In this document: positions 6,049 through 10,887 of the stretch, piece after piece
How positions within the stretch are numbered: the stretch's first letter is position 1
Layout of the letters: the number at the start of each line of letters is the position of its first letter
DNA from: Pseudomonadota bacterium
GTDB taxonomy: Bacteria > BMS3Abin14
DNA: 10,887 nucleotides
Assembly (NCBI GenBank): GCA_016937135.1
Contig: JAFGWO010000019.1
Span: 1-10,887 of the forward strand
Direction: 5' to 3'
The notes under the pieces: model-generated
Told to the model about the DNA's origin: nothing
The model's input: the letters and a program-made list of their open reading frames with translations, nothing else
Database searches by the model: none
Program-made: the position numbers and the translations under genes

Positions 6049-7902
6049 CTAGGCCTCCTTCTTCCCTGCTTCCCCCCCGGCGGTTTCCTTTTCGAGGGCT
6101 TCCTTTTGAAGGGCGATCTGGCGCGCCATCTCATCGATCTCCCCGCCAAGCTTCGCGAGCACCTCGCGGGAAGCTTCGGGGAAGGCATCATCGGGTTGTT
6201 CGTTGAGGCGGGCCAGGTCGCTCAATGTGGAGAGGGACATGATGTTCTCCAGGGAAATCCGCTCCAGGGCTTTAAGGGTGACCTGATAACTTTCCAGAAA
6301 GGCCCGGAGGAGCCAGTACTGCTTGGCCAGGGAGCAGGACGCGTCCACCGGGTGATAGGCGTTCTGGCGCAAGAAGTTCTCCCTGATGAGGCGGGCGCCA
6401 AGGAGAAGGATCCTCTGGCTCTCCGGGATAGCGTCTTCCCCCACCAGCTGGACCATTTCAAGGATCTCCTTTTCCCGTTCCAGCATCCGGTTCAGGTTCA
6501 TCCGCTGCTCGGGCCAGTCCTCGGACACCTCTTCCATGAACCAGGGGGCCAGGGTGTCGCAGTAAAGGCTGTAGCTTCGCGTCCAGCTTATGGCGGGGAA
6601 ATGCCGCCGGTGGGCCAGGGAAGTGTCCAGGGCCCACAGCGCCCCGGAGATGCGCATGGATCCCTGCGTCACGGGTTCAGAGAAGTCCCCCCCGGGGGGT
6701 GAAATAGCCCCGACCACGGTCACCGAGCCCTTCCGGTCCTCCTTGCCGAGGGTTTGGACATGTCCGGCCCTTTCGAAAAACCCGGCAAGGCGGGTTCCCA
6801 TATAGGTGGGATAACCCTCCTCCCCCGGCATCTCCTCGAGGCGGCTGGAGATCTCCCTCAGGGCTTCCGCCCAGCGGGAGGTCGAGTCGGCCATGAGAGC
6901 GACGTGATAACCCATGTCGCGGAAATACTCGGCAATGGTGATGCCGGTGTAGATGGACGCTTCCCTCGCCGCAACCGGCATATTGGACGTGTTGACCACG
7001 AGGACCGTGCGCTCCATGAGGGAGCCGCCGGTCTGGGGGTCTTCCAGTTCGGGAAACTCCTGGAGGACCTCTGTCATCTCGTTTCCCCGCTCCCCGCACC
7101 CGATGTAGATGATGACGTCGGCGTGGGCGTATTTCGCCAGGGTCTGCTCCACCACCGTTTTCCCCGTCCCGAACCCGCCGGGCACGATGGCCGCTCCCCC
7201 CAGGGCTACGGGAAAGAGGGTGTCTAATATCCGCTGGCCCGTCAGGAAAGGCCGGTCGGGAGGGATCTTTCGCCCGCAGGGCCTGGGGATGCGGACGGGC
7301 CATTTCTGAAGAAGGGTCAACTCCCTCTCTTTTCCCCCACTGTCCTTCAGCCGGGCCACGGTGTCCTCGATCCTGAAAGAACCCGCGTTGATATCCTGGA
7401 TGAGGCCTTCCATCCCTGGGGGGACCATGATCCTGTGGAGAATTTTTCCTCCCTCCCGGACTATCCCGATTGTGTCGCCTCCCTCCACCCGGTCCCCTTC
7501 CGCAGCCGCGGGCTCGAACTCCCAGAGGGCGCTTCTGTCGAGGGAGCAAACGTCGGTCCCCCTGAGGATGAAATCCCCTTCCAGCTCGCGCAGCGCCCCG
7601 AGAGGTCTCTGGATGCCGTCGAAGACGCTTCCGATGAGGCCCGGGCCAAGCTCCACCCCAAGGGGCTGACCGGTGCAGAGAACCGGTTCCCCGACGGAAA
7701 GGCCCGATGTATCCTCATACACCTGGACGGTGGTGACGCCTTTTTCGATGCGGATGATCTCGCCCATGATCCCGATGTGCCCCACCCTGGCCACGTCGTA
7801 CATGCGGGCTCCCGGAAGTCCGACAGCTTCCACGGTGGAACCGGAAATGCGGCTGATCCGGCCGTCCGTGTCCATGGAAGATCCCCTGTGCGCAGAATTC
7901 AT
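6049..7902 (-). CDS. atpA: V/A-type ATPase catalytic subunit A
   Basis: Catalytic head subunit that makes or hydrolyses ATP (617 aa from ATG 7902). Order of parts: N-terminal beta barrel (about 10-75), the bulge domain particular to V/A-type A subunits (about 108-195), Walker A GGFGTGKT (242-249), GERGNEM (270-276), the Walker B/sensor region [17 protein letters not shown] (335-351), [16 protein letters not shown] (357-372) and [11 protein letters not shown] (401-411), then the C-terminal helical domain. Two starts compete. ATG 7908 overlaps the subunit F stop as ATGA but lies directly against AGGAG (7913-7909). ATG 7902, two codons later, has that AGGAG at the ideal 6-base distance, so I chose it. 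The stop is 1 bp before subunit B. Confidence 0.97.
   Translation of the reverse strand: MNSAHRGSSMDTDGRISRISGSTVEAVGLPGARMYDVARVGHIGIMGEIIRIEKGVTTVQVYEDTSGLSVGEPVLCTGQPLGVELGPGLIGSVFDGIQRPLGALRELEGDFILRGTDVCSLDRSALWEFEPAAAEGDRVEGGDTIGIVREGGKILHRIMVPPGMEGLIQDINAGSFRIEDTVARLKDSGGKERELTLLQKWPVRIPRPCGRKIPPDRPFLTGQRILDTLFPVALGGAAIVPGGFGTGKTVVEQTLAKYAHADVIIYIGCGERGNEMTEVLQEFPELEDPQTGGSLMERTVLVVNTSNMPVAAREASIYTGITIAEYFRDMGYHVALMADSTSRWAEALREISSRLEEMPGEEGYPTYMGTRLAGFFERAGHVQTLGKEDRKGSVTVVGAISPPGGDFSEPVTQGSMRISGALWALDTSLAHRRHFPAISWTRSYSLYCDTLAPWFMEEVSEDWPEQRMNLNRMLEREKEILEMVQLVGEDAIPESQRILLLGARLIRENFLRQNAYHPVDASCSLAKQYWLLRAFLESYQVTLKALERISLENIMSLSTLSDLARLNEQPDDAFPEASREVLAKLGGEIDEMARQIALQKEALEKETAGGEAGKKEA
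6054..6060 (-). promoter_or_regulatory. Strong Shine-Dalgarno for subunit B
   Basis: AAGGAGG on the minus strand, 6 bases before ATG 6047 and within the last codons of subunit A. It settles the subunit B start against the longer open frame reaching to 6191. Confidence 0.85.
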
Positions 7903-7904
7903 GA

Positions 7905-8234
7905 TCATCTCCTGATCTTCAGCCGGTAGCCGATAGCCCTCCGGATGATCCTCGAGATGAGGTCCTCCCGTTCTCCCAGGAACTCCATCCCGGCCGGGCG
8001 CGGAAGCGTCAGGAAGATGGGCCGCCCCGAGCTTTCGAGGAGAACCCGTGTTTTCTCGGGGAACTGTTCGAAGAGGCTTTCCGTTATAACGACGATATCG
8101 CTTTCCCTGGATACGCGCAGGTTATGAAGGATCTGTTCCGCCCGCGTCGGATCGCTTTCCGGGCGGATCCGGGCCCCCGTGAGGGCGAACCCCTCGATGA
8201 TCTCCGCCTCGCCGATGACAAGGATGTCAGCCAT
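7905..8234 (-). CDS. atpF: V/A-type ATPase subunit F (central stalk)
   Basis: Small central-stalk subunit (109 aa, family-typical) that binds subunit D and can regulate rotation. It has the Rossmann-like start MADILVIGEAEIIEGFALTG (1-20), IVVITESLFEQF (47-58) and the strand PIFLTLPRP (71-79), then a C-terminal basic helix ending in IRR. ATG 8234 overlaps the end of subunit C by 8 bp, and its stop overlaps an ATG of subunit A as ATGA. A GGAG lies about 10 bases upstream of its start. It is the counterpart of E. hirae NtpG. Confidence 0.93.
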   Translation of the reverse strand: MADILVIGEAEIIEGFALTGARIRPESDPTRAEQILHNLRVSRESDIVVITESLFEQFPEKTRVLLESSGRPIFLTLPRPAGMEFLGEREDLISRIIRRAIGYRLKIRR

Positions 8235-9321
8235 GGACGGTCAGCTCCAGGAACATGTCCAGGGGTATGTCAAGGATAAGACGGGTCAGGGACTGTTTGA
8301 GCCTGATCCCCTCAAGGCGCAGCCTGAGAAGGTAGGAAAGAAAAAGTTCAGCTCCCAGGGGATCGAGAGCCAGGGGCCGGGTGTAGCGCCGGATGATCTT
8401 CCTTTCCAGCAAGGACTCAAAGAGGGATATTTTCTCCTGGCCGCCGAGGTCCCCCGCGGCCTTTTCGGCGCTCTCTCTGAAGGGGCCCGGCTCCATTTGG
8501 GCGATCACCTGCGAAAGGTCATTCGCCCCGAGCATCCTCCTGAAATTGTCCTCGCCTACTGAAGACCCTCCCGGAAGAAAGAACTCCATGGGGTCCCTGT
8601 CGGAAGGAAGGGCGCGCCACATCAGGGTCGTCATGAGGTTGAGGCGATCCACTTTTTCCCTCATGAACCTTGAAATGACCGGGTAGCCGCACTTCCTGGC
8701 ATCCGCAAGGAGGATTTGTGTAAAATTCCTGTTGAGATCCAGGCGAAGGTCCGTAAGAGGCCGGTCCATGGGTAAAACCACCGTTGAGGGAACCCATGCT
8801 CTTTTAGGTTGTGGATCCTTCGTTGTCTTCCAGAGCGATTCTCTGTAGGTCGATTGGTAGGTGTAGTCCCAGGTGGTGAGGGTGTCCGCGGCCTCCACGA
8901 GGGTCCGGCATCGAGAGAGGGCGTCGATCTGTTCCGGGCCAAGGAATCCGCCCGCAAGGGTCCCGGAGAGGATATCATTGGGGTCGGCGTGGTTATATAT
9001 GCCGCTGGTTATCGCGACCAGGTTGGCGAGGTCCTGTTCCGCCAGACATACCCTGAGGGCTTTGGCCGGATTGCCGGGGGTGACCCCGACAAGCCGGCGC
9101 GTGCGTGCCGCCACGGACGCGTCAACGGCCCGATAAAGGCTGCGGGCGTCTCGGGAGACGGGGGAGGGGCCGAGAAATGCGCTGTATGGCGTTTCCCTTA
9201 GCGCCGAAACCCAGGAATCCAAGGTGCTTGAGGAGAGAAGCCGTTCATGGAGCTCCTCGGGGAGCAGCGAATCGCGCATACCCCAGACGCGCGCGTTGAA
9301 GTAATCCAGTTGCCCTGCCAT
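8227..9321 (-). CDS. atpC: V/A-type ATPase subunit C (AC39/d-like collar)
   Basis: Funnel-shaped helical subunit (364 aa) that joins the central stalk to the c ring. The start MAGQLDYFNARVWGMRDSLL (1-20), the segment EQDLANLVAITSGIYNH (92-108) and the C-terminal RLRLEGIRLKQSL region fit the vATP-synt_AC39 family. The frame is open upstream to a TTG at 9477, but residues from there are read from repeat copy C and a hairpin. ATG 9321 with GGGAGAAGG 8-16 bases upstream is the natural start. Unlike the other cytoplasmic subunits of the operon, it does not overlap its upstream neighbour: 145 bp holding the repeat separate it from subunit E. It overlaps subunit F by 8 bp. Confidence 0.93.
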   Translation of the reverse strand: MAGQLDYFNARVWGMRDSLLPEELHERLLSSSTLDSWVSALRETPYSAFLGPSPVSRDARSLYRAVDASVAARTRRLVGVTPGNPAKALRVCLAEQDLANLVAITSGIYNHADPNDILSGTLAGGFLGPEQIDALSRCRTLVEAADTLTTWDYTYQSTYRESLWKTTKDPQPKRAWVPSTVVLPMDRPLTDLRLDLNRNFTQILLADARKCGYPVISRFMREKVDRLNLMTTLMWRALPSDRDPMEFFLPGGSSVGEDNFRRMLGANDLSQVIAQMEPGPFRESAEKAAGDLGGQEKISLFESLLERKIIRRYTRPLALDPLGAELFLSYLLRLRLEGIRLKQSLTRLILDIPLDMFLELTVHG

Positions 9322-9339
9322 CTTACGATCCTTCTCCCG

Positions 9340-9353
9340 GGGGCGAAAGCCCC
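9340..9353 (-). promoter_or_regulatory. Short GC hairpin directly before the subunit C ribosome binding site
   Basis: On the minus strand GGGGC-TTTC-GCCCC forms a 5-bp all-GC stem with a 4-base loop, ending a few bases before the GGGAGAAGG that serves ATG 9321. It could keep the ribosome binding site apart from the repeat's hairpins or mark an mRNA processing end. Function inferred only from position. Confidence 0.4.
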
Positions 9354-9389
9354 GTTCGGGTTCCCGATCAAGACTGCGATTCGCGGATG

Positions 9390-9555
9390 AGCTTTGATAG
9401 ATTCGCAAAAAGTCCATGCGGGACTTTTTGCTCCACGGAAAGCGAAAAGTGTGATTTTCGCTTTCCTCACGAATCAAGGACTTCCGATGCCGGTCCTTGA
9501 TTCGGGCGCCCCGACCGGGGCGCGTTGATGACTTTTTGCGAAGTCATCAACCTTA
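9390..9555 (+). repeat. Structured dispersed repeat (MITE-like), copy C, inside the ATPase operon
   Basis: The best-preserved copy. Hairpins lie at 9405-9431 (11-bp stem GCAAAAAGTCC), 9437-9466 (12-bp stem GGAAAGCGAAAA), 9470-9504 (12-bp stem CGAATCAAGGAC), 9506-9523 (GCGCCCC/GGGGCGC) and 9524-9551 (10-bp stem GTTGATGACT). Both outer ends carry TTCGCAAAAAGTC-type inverted repeats. Relative to copy B, the stems at 9437-9466 and 9470-9504 each contain a paired change (G-C to C-G, and G-C to A-T) that preserves pairing. It carries no transposase. It sits exactly at the subunit E/C junction, is transcribed with the operon, and supplies the end of subunit E. Confidence 0.88.
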
Positions 9556-10147
9556 AAAGATCGACAGGAGGGGTCTCCCGGAGGACCCTGAGCCGTCCCT
9601 CGATCGTGTTGTCCACGACCATGGTCCCTCCCCGGGCCTTAAGGAGGGCCCCCCCGGTGATGTTTCCGTCTTCCACCAGATCATGGCCGATCCCCTTGCC
9701 ATCAAGGATGCTGCGGGCCCGGGCCGCGTCCTCCGGGTTCACAGCGGCGTCGATTTTCCCGGCATCCCCCATGGCGGACAGGGCATCGTCTAACAGTCTC
9801 TCGAAAGCGGCCCGTGTTTTTTTGGCAAAGGATTCCTCACGGCTGGTCTTTCCGGCCACTTCATCCAGACACGAATTGAGAAATCCGAGGCGCTCTTCGA
9901 GGACAAACTGCCTCGTCCGGTTCCGCGCCTGGTTCAGGGTCCGCGAAACGTGGGGCAGAGCCTCCTCCCGGGCCTTCATATCCGCCAGGGCCATCTGCCT
10001 TTCGAAAAACCGCTGACTCTCCCCGAGGAGGTTTTCCGCCTCCGACCGAGCCTTTTCCACCTGCTGCTGGGCCTCCCTCCGGGCGTCCTCCCAGAGGCTC
10101 TCGATGAGCCGCTGCCGGCTGGAGGCCGGGGCCTTGTCCCCTGTCAT
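9467..10147 (-). CDS. atpE: V/A-type ATPase subunit E (peripheral stalk) with repeat-derived tail
   Basis: Peripheral-stalk subunit (226 aa) that holds the A3B3 head to the membrane subunit. The N-terminal half (about 8-115) is one long charged helix rich in Arg, Glu and Gln; the C-terminal domain includes GHDLVEDGNITGGALLKARG and VVDNTIEGRLRVLR (about 151-192), a recognised E-subunit pattern. ATG 10147 overlaps the subunit K stop as ATGA, so the upstream open frame to 10297 is a shadow of subunit K. The native protein would end near residue 198, the usual size. The last 28 residues, with VINAPRSGRPNQG, and the stop codon are read from repeat copy C. Whether this tail is harmless or cleaved cannot be told. 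Confidence 0.93.
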   Translation of the reverse strand: MTGDKAPASSRQRLIESLWEDARREAQQQVEKARSEAENLLGESQRFFERQMALADMKAREEALPHVSRTLNQARNRTRQFVLEERLGFLNSCLDEVAGKTSREESFAKKTRAAFERLLDDALSAMGDAGKIDAAVNPEDAARARSILDGKGIGHDLVEDGNITGGALLKARGGTMVVDNTIEGRLRVLRETPPVDLLRLMTSQKVINAPRSGRPNQGPASEVLDS

Positions 10148-10365
10148 TTGAGCATCACCAGGATGAGGAAGGCGATGACGAATCCGAGGATGACCATGGT
10201 CTCCGGGATCGCCAGCATAATGATGAGGGTGCCCGCGTTCTCCGGTTTTTCGGCCAGCGCACCCGCGCCGGCCGCGCCTATCCTGGACTGCGCCCATGCA
10301 GTGGCCAGGGCCGGCAGGGCAATGGCCAGCATGGATGCGAAAGCGATAAGGACGGTGTCAGACAT
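10144..10365 (-). CDS. atpK: V/A-type ATPase subunit K (c-ring proteolipid, single hairpin)
   Basis: Ion-carrying rotor-ring subunit, 73 aa with two membrane helices (about 4-27 and 45-72) and a polar loop AEKPEN at 38-43. The ion-binding Glu is E55 in AIPETMVIL. Gln26 in the first helix aligns, without gaps back from the loop, with the Gln that helps bind Na+ in Na+-type V-ATPases, and Thr56 follows the Glu. This is compatible with Na+ coupling but does not prove it. The length is the 8-kDa single-hairpin form, not the duplicated 16-kDa form of Enterococcus. AAGGAGG lies 5 bases before ATG 10365, suiting a subunit needed in many copies. It follows subunit I by 26 bp and overlaps subunit E by 4 bp. 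Confidence 0.95.
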   Translation of the reverse strand: MSDTVLIAFASMLAIALPALATAWAQSRIGAAGAGALAEKPENAGTLIIMLAIPETMVILGFVIAFLILVMLK

Positions 10366-10370
10366 GATTG

Positions 10371-10377
10371 CCTCCTT
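10371..10377 (-). promoter_or_regulatory. Strong Shine-Dalgarno for subunit K
   Basis: AAGGAGG in the 26-bp gap after subunit I, 5 bases before ATG 10365. A strong site fits the high copy number of the c subunit in the ring. Confidence 0.8.
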
Positions 10378-10391
10378 TTTTCAGGTCATCG

Positions 10392-10887
10392 TCAGGGTAA
10401 TCCGTATCTCCGGAAGGGCTGGTAGGGCTTCCCTCCCGGCTGGAAGAATTTGCTGAAAAATTCCACATAGTGAAGCCTCAGGGAATGGATGGTCGGGGAA
10501 AACACACCCAGCACGAAATTCAGCCCGTGGAAGATCAGGGCCACGGTGATCCCCAGCGCGACGGAGCCCAGGATCCCGCCGATGCTGTTGGCCACCTCCG
10601 CCAGGATGACGCTCGAAACGCCGATGGCCATGAGCCGGGCGTAGGACAGGATATTCCCGCAGCTTTTGAGGAGTTCAAGAGGCCCCATGAATCCCTCGGT
10701 GATGACGAGGGCAGGGATCCCCGCGGCCAGAAGGATCCCTCCCGCGACGTGGCCGCCGGGCACATATCCGGTTGCATGACCGATCAAAAGGGCAAAACCC
10801 GACAGGGACATTATGCTTGCGATAGAAGCAATCCAGTGTTTAGGGTGTTTTTCACGGATGGAGACGCACATGTTGAGGAAAAACCCG
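10392..10887 (-). CDS. ntpI: V/A-type ATPase subunit I/a, C-terminal part (cut by window edge)
   Basis: Membrane stator subunit that forms the ion half-channels next to the c ring. About 165 C-terminal residues of an expected 600-plus are visible; the frame remains open through the right edge (reading GFFLN before the first in-window Met), so the start is outside. Several membrane helices are present. ILSYARLMAIGVSSVILAEV contains the conserved Arg that faces the c-subunit Glu. The ending HSLRLHYVEFFSKFF...GGKPYQPF is the family's hallmark C-terminus. It is the first operon gene visible and lies 26 bp before subunit K. Confidence 0.95.
   Translation of the reverse strand, partial: GFFLNMCVSIREKHPKHWIASIASIMSLSGFALLIGHATGYVPGGHVAGGILLAAGIPALVITEGFMGPLELLKSCGNILSYARLMAIGVSSVILAEVANSIGGILGSVALGITVALIFHGLNFVLGVFSPTIHSLRLHYVEFFSKFFQPGGKPYQPFRRYGLP

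Noticed and set aside
6048..6191. 48-codon upstream extension of subunit B
   Set aside because: Overlaps subunit A, is Arg/Lys-rich without family similarity, and ATG 6047 has an ideal ribosome site.
4620..6206. A 528-codon + strand open frame opposite subunits B and D
   Set aside because: It mirrors well-conserved ATPase genes on the other strand, has a low-complexity Gly/Pro/Arg-rich composition and no family resemblance; high GC produces such frames.
5281..6702. A 473-codon + strand open frame opposite subunits B and A
   Set aside because: Same reason: antisense to two recognised genes, crosses their boundary, and shows no motif.
35..9555. Repeats as a CRISPR array
   Set aside because: The copies are about 165 bp, far apart, in mixed orientation, and have no regular spacers.
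10148..10297. 50-codon upstream extension of subunit E
   Set aside because: It lies fully inside subunit K in another frame; ATG 10147 with the ATGA overlap is the natural start.

Overview
The window looks like a chromosomal piece of a GC-rich Gram-negative bacterium, probably a Desulfobacterota (former Deltaproteobacteria) lineage. That guess rests mainly on a structured dispersed repeat, present three times here, whose read-through peptide (VINAPRSGRPNQG-like) I remember from many deltaproteobacterial protein ends. A bacterial V/A-type ATPase operon, rather than an F-type one, fits an anaerobic or syntrophic life. No 16S, tRNA or phylogenetic marker is available to prove it.

Left part, + strand: a reverse-oriented copy of the repeat (about 35-200) leads into a KtrB/TrkH-type K+ channel subunit (234-1610) and its NAD-binding gating partner KtrA/TrkA (1630-2289). 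A 255-bp AT-richer intergenic region follows (2290-2544). It has a good sigma70-like promoter with a perfect 14-bp palindrome in its spacer, and several other symmetric or repeated motifs. It drives a small acidic coiled-coil protein (2545-2973). A second repeat copy (about 3013-3182) then precedes a ZupT-like ZIP metal transporter (3240-4019), which may be coupled to an 11-codon leader ORF.

Right part, - strand, read from 10887 down to 4021: one operon for a V/A-type (Ntp-like) rotary ATPase in the order I (partial)-K-E-C-F-A-B-D. Most junctions overlap by 4-8 bp or have a 1-bp gap, typical of translational coupling. The exception is E/C, where a third repeat copy (about 9390-9555) sits. It adds about 28 residues and the stop codon to subunit E and separates it from subunit C. 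The operon and zupT converge with their stop codons 1 bp apart.

Together the genes make a membrane ion-homeostasis neighbourhood: a rotary ATPase whose c subunit carries residues compatible with Na+ (or H+) coupling, a regulated K+ uptake system, and a divalent-metal importer. The most unusual feature is the structured repeat. Its three copies keep their hairpins through compensatory base changes, and two of them supply coding sequence to, or an alternative start for, neighbouring genes.
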